Origin: Lentzea aerocolonigenes
GTDB taxonomy: Bacteria > Actinomycetota > Actinomycetes > Mycobacteriales > Pseudonocardiaceae
NCBI RefSeq assembly: GCF_000955955.1
Contig: NZ_JYJG01000272.1
Span: 1-18,715, forward strand
Reading direction: 5' to 3'
DNA: 18,715 nt
A program made the position numbers and the translations under genes. How positions within the stretch are numbered: position 1 is the stretch's first letter; the number at the start of each line of letters is the position of its first letter. The notes under the pieces were generated by a model. That model searched no databases. It worked only from the letters and a program-made list of their open reading frames with translations, and was not told the origin of the DNA. This document shows positions 1 through 7,792 of this stretch, one piece after another.

Positions 1-19
1 GATGAAGGTTCCCTTCATC
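1..19 (-). terminator. Terminator-like stem-loop after the glycosyltransferase operon
   Basis: The arms GATGAAGG and CCTTCATC form a perfect 8-bp stem around a 3-nt loop. The stem begins 3 nt past the stop codon of the last gene of the minus-strand run. The window ends here, so a following U-tract cannot be checked. Actinobacterial intrinsic terminators often lack one. It could also be a dispersed palindromic intergenic element. Confidence 0.55.
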
Positions 20-22
20 GTT

Positions 23-1114
23 TCAAGCCCGGCTTTGCCGGTACGCCTCGACTGTTTTCTCCGCGCATCGGCGCCAGGTGAAACCGGACGCGTACGCCCG
101 CCGTTCGGCCTGAGCGGCAGGAGTGGCCGGTGCCGCGACGGCCTGAGCCAGCGCTTCGGCGAGCGCTTCGACATCACCGACCGGCACGTGCAAAGCATGC
201 CCGCCAGCGGTCTCGCGCAGTGCGGGCACGTCCGAGCACACCACGGGAACGTTGCACGCCAACGCTTCCAGCACGGGCAGCCCGAACCCTTCGTCCCGCG
301 ACGGCATCACCAGAGCCGTGGCCCCGGCCACCACCGAACGAAGATGCACGTCCGACAGGTACCCGGTCCGCAGCACTCGTCCGTCCACACCGGACCGGCC
401 GGGTCCGACGATCACCAGCGGTGGCAGCGACGGATCAGCCGCGTGCGCCTTCACCAGGTACTCCAGGCCCTTGCGCGGCCCGTCCGCACCCACGAACAAC
501 AGGTACTCCGACGGCAGGCCCAAACGCCCGCGCAACGTCACCGAAGGCGGCCGGGACGCGAACCACGCGGGATCGACGCCGAGCGGCGTCACGACGATCT
601 TCTCCAGCGACACCGAGAACCGGTCCGCCACGACGGAAGCCACCGCCGCGGTCGGCGTGCAGATCACGTCCGCGCGCTGAGCCGACAACCGGACCAGCTC
701 CGGCAACCGGCGGTCCGACGGTGGCAGGTCACCGGGCGCGTCGAGGAACGCCAGGTCGTGGATCGTCACCACGCGCCCGGCCCGGATCGTCGGCGGCAGC
801 ACGAAGTTCGTGCCGTGCATGACGTCCGAGAAGCCGGCGAGCATCTCCACCGGCGGGAACGGGGCGTTGAGCCACATCGCTCGCAACGCTCGTGCCGCCA
901 CGGGCAGCCCGCGCGCGGTGACGTCGTGCGGCAACACGGTCCGCAGCGCCCGCCAGCCGCGCAACGTGAAGGCGACCGCGCGTACGTCGGCCTCCTCCGG
1001 CATGGAAGCCAGTTCTTCGGCCAGAGCCGCCGTGTAGCGGCCGATTCCGGTGCGAAGTCCGAGCAGGGGTGTGCCGTCGAGCAGCACAGACAACGGTTTT
1101 GGGGCTCTAGCCAT
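23..1114 (-). CDS. GT4-family glycosyltransferase (mannosyltransferase-like)
   Basis: A 363-aa cytoplasmic GT-B retaining glycosyltransferase that would move a sugar from a nucleotide donor to a lipid- or glycan-linked acceptor. Both Rossmann halves are visible. The N-terminal half has a glycine-rich acceptor loop (GLRTGIGRY, about 19-27) and the TIHDLAF segment near 117-123. The C-terminal half has FVGADGPRKG at about 207-216 and the E-x7-E donor motif EGFGLPVLE at 275-283. The ATG at 1112-1114 is chosen over a further upstream start because the family fold begins there and it overlaps the preceding stop by 8 bp, suggesting translational coupling. It is the last gene of the operon, followed by a stem-loop. 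Donor and acceptor cannot be read from sequence; a GDP-mannose user is plausible given manB nearby. Confidence 0.9.
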   Translation of the reverse strand: MARAPKPLSVLLDGTPLLGLRTGIGRYTAALAEELASMPEEADVRAVAFTLRGWRALRTVLPHDVTARGLPVAARALRAMWLNAPFPPVEMLAGFSDVMHGTNFVLPPTIRAGRVVTIHDLAFLDAPGDLPPSDRRLPELVRLSAQRADVICTPTAAVASVVADRFSVSLEKIVVTPLGVDPAWFASRPPSVTLRGRLGLPSEYLLFVGADGPRKGLEYLVKAHAADPSLPPLVIVGPGRSGVDGRVLRTGYLSDVHLRSVVAGATALVMPSRDEGFGLPVLEALACNVPVVCSDVPALRETAGGHALHVPVGDVEALAEALAQAVAAPATPAAQAERRAYASGFTWRRCAEKTVEAYRQSRA

Positions 1115-3596
1115 TACGTCCACCACGCGCGATCTTGCGCAGACGCCCCGTCGCCCGCTTGGCCAACTCGGACGGGCCACCGGCGTCCAGGTACTCGCGC
1201 ACCAGCCGCAGGTCCCGCTTCATCTTGTCCGCCTTGCTCAACCCCGGTGTGCGCACCAGTGGTGCGGAGCCCGGCAGACGGTCCGCGGCGGGCCTGGGGT
1301 CGCGGCAGAACTCCGCCAGCGGCGCGAGCGCCGTTTCCCAGGTGAACCGCTCACGGACGACGGCGATGCGCTCACGGCACGCGGCCGCGAACTCCTCGTC
1401 GTAGAGCACCTTCTCCAGCGCGTCGGCCAATGCCTCCGGGTTCTCCGGCGGCACCACGACGCCCAAACCTTCGCGCAGCACCAGGTCCGCGAACGAGTCG
1501 CCGGACGTGGTGACGATCGGCAGGCCCGCCCACAGGTAGTCGAGCACCCGCGTGCGGAACGCGAACGTGGTCTCGACGTGCTCGTAGTGCGTTGTGACAC
1601 CACAAGAAGCGTCGAGCAGGAAGTTCTGCCGGTCGTTGTACGCCACCCAGCCGTCGTTGAAGAACACGGTCTCGCCGGTCAGCCCCAACGACGCGGACAA
1701 CGCCCGCGTCTGGCCGGCGATGTCCATGTCCGGCACCTCGGGATTCGGGTGCTTCATGCCCAGGAAGAACAGCTTCGCGTCGGACCGCTTCGCCCGCAGC
1801 TGGTCCATCGCGCGGATCAACGACAGCGGGTCGAACCAGGAGTACACGCCACCGGCCCAGATCACGACCTTGTCGGTGTCCGATATCCCCGGCACCACGC
1901 CCTTGATCGCGGGGGCGGTGCGCTGCGGCGGCTTGCCGGACAGTCCGAAGGGGACGATCCCGAGCAACGACTCGGTCGTGGGGTCGTTGTCGTAGAGCAT
2001 CGGCGTGAGACGGCCCAGTGAGGCCAGGTGGCCGAGCCAGAAGTGCCGCTGCCGTTCCGACGCGCACAGGAAGAAGTCGCCGCGCTCGAGCTGGTTGTTC
2101 AGCACCCGCGTGATGGTCTCCAGGTCGAGAGCGCGCTTGTCGTCCTTGTCGTCCTTGCCCTGTTCCAGCAGTTCCAGGTGCATCGGGTCGTACATGTCGC
2201 AGACCACGATCTTGGACGGCGCCGCGTTCTTCCCGCCGATCATCTCCAGCGCATGACCCTGCAGCACCACCACGTCCGCCCACTCGACGTGCTGCGTCAG
2301 GTCCTTCGGCCGGGCCCGCTCGACGGCGAACGGCGCGTCCGGAGGCACGCACAACGGGTTCGTCGTGACCAGCCGCACCTGGTGTTCGCCGGACAGGACG
2401 TCGGCCATGTGCCACGCGCGGATCGCCGGGCCGGCCATCCGGTCCGAGATCGCGTCGCCGGTGATCACCAGGATCTTGCGCGGCTTGCCGAACACGTCGT
2501 CCAGCGCGAGCACGTCGACGAGGATGTCGTGCGCCGCGAGGTAGCGCGGCAGGGGATAGGCGGGCTCCAGCGCCTTGCGCATCAACGGCACCAGGTCGGC
2601 GTCCGACCGCGACCTCGCCGCCTGCTCGATCTTGCGCGACTCCGCGAGCGACGGCATCAGCTCGACGAACTGGTCGATCGCGAGGAACCCGGCCAGCGCC
2701 TCACGCGACATCCCGACCGGCTCGCGGTCCAGCGCCGGGTCCGACGGCCTGCGGGTGATCTCGAGCTGCGTCGCGTCGATCTCCCCGCGCGCCGTCGCCC
2801 TGCGCACGCACAACGCCAGCGCGGCCGGCAGCACCTTCGCCAGCGTCTCATCGGAGAAGTTCTTGTACAGCGCCGCGAGTGCGTTGCGCTCCAGCAGGTA
2901 CAGCTCGCGGCTGTGGTCGATCGAGCTCATCGACGCGTGGTGGCGGTGGAAGGTGAGCGACGCAGGCTCGTAGCGAACGCGCCAGCCGCGCAGGTTGAGC
3001 CGCCAGCCCAGGTCGACGTCCTCGTAGAACATGAAGAACCGCTCGTCGAACCCGCCGAGCTCGCGGTAGACCTCCGCGCGCACGAACATCGCCGACCCGG
3101 TGCCGAACAGCACGTCCCTCGGGTCGTCGTGCGAGCCGTCGTCGTCCATTCCGGCGTGGCGCTTGTAGCCCATGCCGAACCAGGTCAGCCCGCCGTCCAC
3201 GAAGTCGATCTTCTGCCCGTCCCAGTCGAGCACCTTGCTCGCGACCGCGCCGACGGCCGGTTCGGCGTGGAAGACCCTGATCGCGGCCTTGATCCACCCG
3301 CGGTCCGCGCGCGCGTCGTTGTTCAGGAACGCGAGCACGCTGCCGGTGGCGTGCTCGACGCCGAGGTTGCAGCCGCCCGCGAAGCCCAGGTTGGCGTCCG
3401 AGGTGACGATCTTGGCGCCGGGGAGGTCCTTCTTGAGGCGTGCGGTGTCGTGCGCCTCGTTGTCGACGACGATGACCTGCAGCAGCTCAGCCGGGTAGTC
3501 CACCTCGGCGAGTCCGCGCACACAGGTGATCGTGTCCTCCGCGCCTCGGTAGTTGACGACGACGACGGACACGACGGGCAGTGATGCGCGATCCAC
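1107..3596 (-). CDS. Bifunctional GT2-GT4 glycosyltransferase fusion, 829 aa
   Basis: One chain carries two glycosyltransferase modules. Residues about 7-240 are a GT-A family 2 domain: VSVVVVNYRG at 9-18, a VVDN core near 43-46, the metal-binding NND triad at 92-94, and FYEDVDLGWRL at 190-200 holding the likely catalytic acid. Residues about 374-765 form a GT4 GT-B domain, with LVITGDAISDRMAGPAIR near 376-393 and an IWAGGVYSWFDP donor loop near 579-590. Its DYLWAGLPIVTT segment (686-697) replaces the usual EGFG-E motif. A helical linker joins the modules and a basic tail ends the chain. The start is a GTG placed one codon after the upstream stop. A strong AGGAGG abuts that GTG, so a non-canonical start such as CTG at codon 6 is possible. 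A two-step transfer on one acceptor is inferred, as in fused polysaccharide assembly enzymes. Confidence 0.88.
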   Translation of the reverse strand: MDRASLPVVSVVVVNYRGAEDTITCVRGLAEVDYPAELLQVIVVDNEAHDTARLKKDLPGAKIVTSDANLGFAGGCNLGVEHATGSVLAFLNNDARADRGWIKAAIRVFHAEPAVGAVASKVLDWDGQKIDFVDGGLTWFGMGYKRHAGMDDDGSHDDPRDVLFGTGSAMFVRAEVYRELGGFDERFFMFYEDVDLGWRLNLRGWRVRYEPASLTFHRHHASMSSIDHSRELYLLERNALAALYKNFSDETLAKVLPAALALCVRRATARGEIDATQLEITRRPSDPALDREPVGMSREALAGFLAIDQFVELMPSLAESRKIEQAARSRSDADLVPLMRKALEPAYPLPRYLAAHDILVDVLALDDVFGKPRKILVITGDAISDRMAGPAIRAWHMADVLSGEHQVRLVTTNPLCVPPDAPFAVERARPKDLTQHVEWADVVVLQGHALEMIGGKNAAPSKIVVCDMYDPMHLELLEQGKDDKDDKRALDLETITRVLNNQLERGDFFLCASERQRHFWLGHLASLGRLTPMLYDNDPTTESLLGIVPFGLSGKPPQRTAPAIKGVVPGISDTDKVVIWAGGVYSWFDPLSLIRAMDQLRAKRSDAKLFFLGMKHPNPEVPDMDIAGQTRALSASLGLTGETVFFNDGWVAYNDRQNFLLDASCGVTTHYEHVETTFAFRTRVLDYLWAGLPIVTTSGDSFADLVLREGLGVVVPPENPEALADALEKVLYDEEFAAACRERIAVVRERFTWETALAPLAEFCRDPRPAADRLPGSAPLVRTPGLSKADKMKRDLRLVREYLDAGGPSELAKRATGRLRKIARGGRNG

Positions 3597-3599
3597 CTC

Positions 3600-4151
3600 C
3601 TAAGCCTGCCTCATCACTCTGCGCGCCCGCAGTGCGGTTGCGCAGATCAACAGCAACAAGATCGCGATTGGTACCCCGAACACCCACTCTCCTGACCAGT
3701 CGTTGCGGTCCGCGAGCAACGGCCGCATCACCGGGTGCCGCAGCACGGTGGCCGGACCTGGCTGCAGCTTCTTGTCCTGCTCACCGGGTACGACGATCCG
3801 CAGCTCGGCGCCGTCGGGGCAGGTGACGTAGTGCGCGAACGCGGGGTTGTCCGGGCCGGGGATGTCCTCGACCTTCGTGATCACGCACTGCTGCGGTGTG
3901 GCGAGCAGGTCCATCAACGCTCGGTGGCCGTCGCTCACGAGGACCGCTGTGCCCGGAATCACGACCATGAACGCGGGCAGCACCAGCCACGCCGGCCCGA
4001 GCTTGCCGACACCCCACGCGAACGCGAGCGACAGCAGGCAGCACGGGACCAGCACCGCGAGCTCGTAGCCCCTGGGCACGATCGCGCCGAGCACGACGGC
4101 GGCGGCGATCGCGGCCAGCCCGGCCACGATGAGTGGCACCGGCCGTCTCAC
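3600..4151 (-). CDS. Four-TM membrane protein of unknown function, paralogue B
   Basis: A 183-aa membrane protein I do not recognise. Hydrophobic segments lie at about 6-25, 30-47, 53-72 and 155-174. Between the third and fourth is a polar loop of about 80 residues with two cysteines at 89 and 111. Basic termini (MRRP, RARRVMRQ) predict both ends in the cytoplasm, so the loop would be outside and the cysteines could form a disulfide. It is a paralogue of the gene just upstream: LPAF, GH, LM and both cysteines match with a constant 8-residue offset, and the lengths are identical. The GTG start overlaps the upstream TGA by 4 bp, so the pair is probably translationally coupled. The stop TAG is part of the Shine-Dalgarno of the next glycosyltransferase gene. 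A role in envelope polysaccharide assembly or export is inferred from position only. Confidence 0.8.
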   Translation of the reverse strand: MRRPVPLIVAGLAAIAAAVVLGAIVPRGYELAVLVPCCLLSLAFAWGVGKLGPAWLVLPAFMVVIPGTAVLVSDGHRALMDLLATPQQCVITKVEDIPGPDNPAFAHYVTCPDGAELRIVVPGEQDKKLQPGPATVLRHPVMRPLLADRNDWSGEWVFGVPIAILLLLICATALRARRVMRQA

Positions 4152-4699
4152 GGCACTTTCCGGAGTGCTCTGGCGACTGGAATGAGAAGAATCATCGCCA
4201 GGGGGACGCTTGTGACCAGGAGCAGGTTCCATCTGGTCTGGTCCGCGAACACCGGCTGCAGCGGCTCTCCGATGAGAACGTCCGCTTCCATGATGTTCAG
4301 CCGCTCGTCCCAGTTGCGGTCGAGCTCGACCGTTGTGGACGGGCAGACCAGGGTGTAGTCGACCGACGGGTGCTTGTTGAACGGGTGCTCTTGCGTGTGT
4401 GTGACCGTGCAGTGCTCGACGTGCCCGATCCGCTGCATGAGCACGCTGTGACCGCCGAACGTCAGCAGGAACGGTGCCGCGGCTCCGAGCAGGAACGCCG
4501 GCAGTGCGATCCACTTGTGCTCGGCCAGGCCGGTCACGCCGATCGCGCAGGCGAGGCCGCCCAGGAACCCGATGAAGAGGAAACCCGTGGTGAGGGTGAT
4601 GCTGAGTGCTGTTCCGGCCGCTACTCCGCCGAGCCCGCCCGCGATGAGCAGCCACGCGGTGCGCTTCGGCACGGGTTCGTCGTTCGGCTCCCGGATCAC
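4148..4699 (-). CDS. Four-TM membrane protein of unknown function, paralogue A
   Basis: A 183-aa membrane protein, family not recognised. Predicted membrane segments are at about 15-35, 37-56, 63-80 and 158-177. A polar loop at 81-155 contains Cys97 and Cys119, spaced C-x21-C exactly as in the downstream paralogue. Shared landmarks with that paralogue are W..LPAF (63-69), GH..LM (83-88), a CP dipeptide at the second cysteine, an AD pair near 152-153, and a final helix rich in leucine ending in ARALRKV. The start is GTG, 19 bp downstream of the wbbL stop, with only a weak Shine-Dalgarno. A second in-frame GTG at codon 10 is the alternative. Tandem duplication of an ancestral gene explains the pair. 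Function is unknown. Confidence 0.8.
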   Translation of the reverse strand: MIREPNDEPVPKRTAWLLIAGGLGGVAAGTALSITLTTGFLFIGFLGGLACAIGVTGLAEHKWIALPAFLLGAAAPFLLTFGGHSVLMQRIGHVEHCTVTHTQEHPFNKHPSVDYTLVCPSTTVELDRNWDERLNIMEADVLIGEPLQPVFADQTRWNLLLVTSVPLAMILLIPVARALRKVP

Positions 4700-4718
4700 G
4701 CGGGCTTGCGGCTGCGGC

Positions 4719-5576
4719 TCATCCTCTGGTGAGGAGCTTCACCCGCAGTGTCAGCCCGGCCTTCAGCAGCAGCCGGAACGGGGCCCACAGCACGCCCTGG
4801 TGCCGGTCGGCCAGGTACAGATACGCGCTGCGGTGGTGCTCCCGCAGCATCCGGTCGCTCGATCGCGCCGTCGAGTGGCCACCGATGTGCGTCACCTCGG
4901 CGTCCGGCACGTAGACGTTCTGCCAGCCGGCCTTGGCGACCCGATCGCCGAGGTCCACGTCCTCGAAGTACATGAAGTAACGCTCGTCGAAGCCCTTGAC
5001 CGAGTCGAACGCCTCGCGCCGCATCAGGAAGCAGCTGCCCGACAGCCACTCGGCCGCGCGCTCCACCGGCGTCTGCTCCTGCCGGTACGCGCGGGTCCAC
5101 GGGTTCGACTTCCAGACCACGGCGAACAGCGCGTGCCCCAGCCCGCGCCCGAGCGAGGGCAACAACCGCGCCGACGGGTACACCTCACCGTTCGGCTCGC
5201 GGATGAGCGGCCCGAACATGCCGCCCCTCGGCCACCTGTCCGCCGCCTCGATCAACGTGTCGACGCTGCCGGGCGCGAACTCGATGTCCGGGTTGGAGAT
5301 CAGCACCCAGCCGACGTCCCGGCCCAGCGCTTCGACCCCGCGGTTCGCGCCGCCGCCGTAGCCCAGGTTCCCGCCGGTGGGCACGAACCGGACGTGCTCG
5401 CGTTCGGCGGCGACCTGCTCCGGCACGCCGTCGGTGGACCCGTTGTCGGCGAGGATCACCTGCACCGGGCGTGTGGTCGCCTTCGCGAGGGTGTCCACGA
5501 ACGGTGCCAGCGTCTCGCCCGGCGAGTACGTGACCGTCACGACACCAAGTCCGTCGCCGTAGTTCACGCGGGCCAC
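4719..5576 (-). CDS. wbbL: WbbL-type rhamnosyltransferase (arabinogalactan linker)
   Basis: A 285-aa GT2 enzyme matching what I recall of mycobacterial WbbL (Rv3265c). In that family the enzyme transfers L-rhamnose from dTDP-rhamnose to GlcNAc-diphospho-decaprenol on the inner membrane face, making the linker that joins arabinogalactan to peptidoglycan. Visible features are VVTVTYSPG (12-20), LADNGSTDG (42-50), GGNLGYG (68-74), the NPD metal triad at 95-97, SVYPSAR-like EVYPSAR (131-137), WLSGSC (177-182) and GFDERYFMYFEDVDLGDR (195-212), which carries the catalytic acidic pair. The start is GTG, 16 bp after the previous gene, with no strong Shine-Dalgarno. The rmlD gene that adjoins wbbL in M. 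tuberculosis is not in this window. The acceptor in this organism is inferred from the family. Confidence 0.9.
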   Translation of the reverse strand: MARVNYGDGLGVVTVTYSPGETLAPFVDTLAKATTRPVQVILADNGSTDGVPEQVAAEREHVRFVPTGGNLGYGGGANRGVEALGRDVGWVLISNPDIEFAPGSVDTLIEAADRWPRGGMFGPLIREPNGEVYPSARLLPSLGRGLGHALFAVVWKSNPWTRAYRQEQTPVERAAEWLSGSCFLMRREAFDSVKGFDERYFMYFEDVDLGDRVAKAGWQNVYVPDAEVTHIGGHSTARSSDRMLREHHRSAYLYLADRHQGVLWAPFRLLLKAGLTLRVKLLTRG

Positions 5577-5592
5577 AGTAGTGCGTCGCGTT

Positions 5593-6741
5593 TCACCGAC
5601 GGCGGCGCACCATGACCGCGCGCTCGTAGGCCAGCCGGTGCCGGTCCGCGCTCATGGCCCAGGAGAAGTCCTTCGCGCGTTGCTGCGCGGAAGCTGCCAG
5701 AGACGAGCGGCGGGCCGGGTCGTCCAGCAGGTCGGCGATCGCCGCCGCGATGTCCCCCGCTCCGACACCGCAGTACGCGACCGCCTCGCCACCCACCTCG
5801 GGCAGCGACAGTCTTCGGGTGGTGAGCACGCACGCGCCTGCCGCCATGGCCTCCAGCACCGGCAGGCCGAAGCCCTCGCCGAGTGACGGGTAGGCGACCA
5901 GTTCCGCACCGCCCAAAAACCCGGCGAGCTGTTCGAACGGCAGGTAGCCAGCGCGGATCACGCGGATCCGGTGCGGCACCGAGTCGAGTGCCCGTTCGAC
6001 CTGGCTGTCCCAGCCGGGCTGGCCGGCGAGCACCAGTGCGGGCGGGTCGGAGCGGCCCACCATCGCCTGGGCGAAGCCGCGGATCAGCGCCGGCACGTTC
6101 TTGCGCGGTTCGAGTGCGCCGAGGAACGCGACGTATGGCGTGTCCCCCAACGACAACGTGCGCCGCACCGCCATGATCTCGTCCGGCGACGGCGGGTGGA
6201 AGCGCTCGGTGTCGACGCCGTGCTGGGCGATGTGCAGGCCGCGGCGATCGGCACCGGCGACGCGCGCCAGTTCGTCGGCGGTGGCCTGGGACGGCACCAC
6301 GCACAGGTCTGCACGTCGCAGCGAGGCACGGGTCCACGCGCGGAAGAAGCGCGCCTTGACCGAGGAGTGCAGCACGGGGTCGGTGAAGAACGTGGCGTCG
6401 TGCAGCGTCACGACCGATGCGGCCTTGCTGGCCAACGGAAGCGTGTAGTGCGGTGAGTGCACGACGTCGACGCCAAGAGACCGAACCAGGCGCGGCAACG
6501 TCGTCTGCTCCCAGGCCAGCCGCGCTGTCCTGGTGGCGACGGCGTCCGCGGCGCGCACCACACGGGCGTTCGGCGCGATCTTGGTGAACAGGTCCTCGTC
6601 GCGCGGCTGGCACACGACGGCCAGGTCGGCGCCGTCGGCGTCCAGTGCGGCGACGAGCGAATCCACGTAACGGCCGACACCACCACGATCTGCGGGAACC
6701 GCGGTGGCGTCGATCAGCACGCTGGGTTCGGCGGTCGGCAC
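5593..6741 (-). CDS. GT4-family glycosyltransferase
   Basis: A 382-aa retaining GT-B glycosyltransferase. N-terminal features are the acceptor loop DRGGVGRY (18-25), HSPHYTLPL (95-103) and TLHDATFF (112-119). C-terminal features are FLGALEPRKN at 206-215, which binds donor phosphate in this family, and the E-x7-E motif EGFGLPVLE at 289-297 followed by AMAAG. The GTG start has no Shine-Dalgarno. A TANNNT hexamer ends 8 nt upstream, so a leaderless transcript is possible, giving the operon an internal promoter. The neighbours are another GT4 upstream and wbbL downstream. Mannosyl or rhamnosyl transfer is plausible but the substrate cannot be assigned. Confidence 0.9.
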   Translation of the reverse strand: MPTAEPSVLIDATAVPADRGGVGRYVDSLVAALDADGADLAVVCQPRDEDLFTKIAPNARVVRAADAVATRTARLAWEQTTLPRLVRSLGVDVVHSPHYTLPLASKAASVVTLHDATFFTDPVLHSSVKARFFRAWTRASLRRADLCVVPSQATADELARVAGADRRGLHIAQHGVDTERFHPPSPDEIMAVRRTLSLGDTPYVAFLGALEPRKNVPALIRGFAQAMVGRSDPPALVLAGQPGWDSQVERALDSVPHRIRVIRAGYLPFEQLAGFLGGAELVAYPSLGEGFGLPVLEAMAAGACVLTTRRLSLPEVGGEAVAYCGVGAGDIAAAIADLLDDPARRSSLAASAQQRAKDFSWAMSADRHRLAYERAVMVRRRR

Positions 6742-6749
6742 GATCAGTC

Positions 6750-6755
6750 AGCGTA
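6750..6755 (-). promoter_or_regulatory. Candidate -10 element for leaderless transcription
   Basis: TACGCT on the minus strand fits the actinobacterial TANNNT -10 pattern and lies 8 nt before the GTG start of the downstream GT4 gene, which has no Shine-Dalgarno. No convincing -35 is seen. The call is by pattern only. Confidence 0.35.
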
Positions 6756-6759
6756 ATGT

Positions 6760-6771
6760 CATTCGCGAATG
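6760..6771. repeat. 12-bp perfect palindrome, possible operator
   Basis: CATTCGCGAATG reads the same on both strands. It sits in the 59-bp gap between two GT4 genes, just upstream of the candidate -10, where a repressor could block transcription. No regulator is identified. Confidence 0.4.
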
Positions 6772-6800
6772 CGTTTAGCGGGAATGCGCCAATCCGGTCG

Positions 6801-7772
6801 TCACAGGTGGGTCTCCCAGACACCGAGCGCGGTCTTTTCCCAGGTGAACTCGCTCGCGCGGGTGATACCGGCCTCGATGGTGTGATGCGAATCCATCAGA
6901 ACCGAACGCAGTCCTTCCGTCAACGAGGCCAGATCGCCCCGCCGCACGACCGTTCCGGCGTCTCCCGCGACCTCCACCAGAGCCGGGTCGTCGGAGTGCA
7001 CGACGGGTACGCCGGCGGCCATCGCCTCCAGCACGGGCAGCCCGAACCCCTCGGCCAGCGACGGCGCCGCCAGCACGGAGGCACCCGCCAGCACCGACGC
7101 GAGCCGGGCGTCGGAAACCTTGCCCAGCAACGTGACGTGCGCCGCGCGGAGATCGACACCGCCCCACCCCTGCGGCCCGATCACGACCAGCGGGACCTTG
7201 AGCCGCTCGGTGGCCCGTACCAGCAGGTCGAAGCCCTTGCGGGGCTCGATGGTGCCGACGGCGAGCACATAGCGATCGAACAGATCGTCCGCCGGAGCCC
7301 CTTTCAGCGGAGTGACCCCGTTGGGCACCACGTGCACCGGAACGTCGATGCGCACGTGAGCAGTCAGTTGGTCGGCGACAGCCTGAGTCGGCACGACCAG
7401 AGCCTTCGCCTGGACGGCGGCCCTGGCGATGACCTTGCGATGCCACGCGACCCCGCGCGGCGTCAGCGTTTCCGGATGCGTCCACGGCACGACGTCGTGC
7501 ACCGTGACGACCGCGCCCGGCAGCGGGGCGAGCGGCGTGGGAGCGTGCACGTGCGGCCCGAGCCGCGGCGGCAGCCCCCGTTCCCACAACGCCACCAGCG
7601 CCCGGCGCGGCAGCCTGATCACGCGATCCGCACGAGCCGTCGCCGCGCTGGTCACGCTCCAGCCCGAAGGCGCCGTGTCCTTCAGGGCCTGCAACAGCTC
7701 GGCCGTGTACCGGCCGGTCCCGCCGGGGACGGGCGCGTTGAGTTGCTCGGTCAGGACTACCAGCTCTGGCAC
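6801..7772 (-). CDS. GT4-family glycosyltransferase, first gene of the minus-strand operon
   Basis: A 323-aa GT-B retaining glycosyltransferase, rather short for the family because the N-terminal half is trimmed. It shows GGTGRY (17-22), TVHDVVPW (90-97), LAVGTIEPRKG (170-180) and the E-x7-E motif EGFGLPVLE at 241-249 followed by AMAAG. The GTG at 7770-7772 is chosen because the conserved fold starts there and it leaves 20 bp to the divergent GT2 gene. A GTG at 7802 would add 10 residues and overlap that gene. No strong Shine-Dalgarno supports either. Donor and acceptor are unknown. Confidence 0.88.
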   Translation of the reverse strand: MPELVVLTEQLNAPVPGGTGRYTAELLQALKDTAPSGWSVTSAATARADRVIRLPRRALVALWERGLPPRLGPHVHAPTPLAPLPGAVVTVHDVVPWTHPETLTPRGVAWHRKVIARAAVQAKALVVPTQAVADQLTAHVRIDVPVHVVPNGVTPLKGAPADDLFDRYVLAVGTIEPRKGFDLLVRATERLKVPLVVIGPQGWGGVDLRAAHVTLLGKVSDARLASVLAGASVLAAPSLAEGFGLPVLEAMAAGVPVVHSDDPALVEVAGDAGTVVRRGDLASLTEGLRSVLMDSHHTIEAGITRASEFTWEKTALGVWETHL

Positions 7773-7778
7773 GTCGCG

Positions 7779-7784
7779 TACCGT
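7779..7784 (+). promoter_or_regulatory. Candidate -10 element for the divergent GT2 gene
   Basis: TACCGT fits TANNNT and ends 8 nt before the GTG at 7793. That start has no Shine-Dalgarno, so a leaderless message is likely. The element overlaps the 20-bp divergent gap. Confidence 0.4.
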
Positions 7785-7792
7785 CTCACGCC

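Noticed and set aside
2143..2163. Short repeat encoding KDDKDD in the GT2-GT4 protein
   Set aside because: It is only two units long and lies in a surface loop of the coding sequence, with no sign of a separate element.
2028..3584. 518-aa open frame on the plus strand
   Set aside because: It lies antisense to the GT2-GT4 gene, has low-complexity Arg/Val/His-rich translation and no family motif. It is a high-GC shadow frame.
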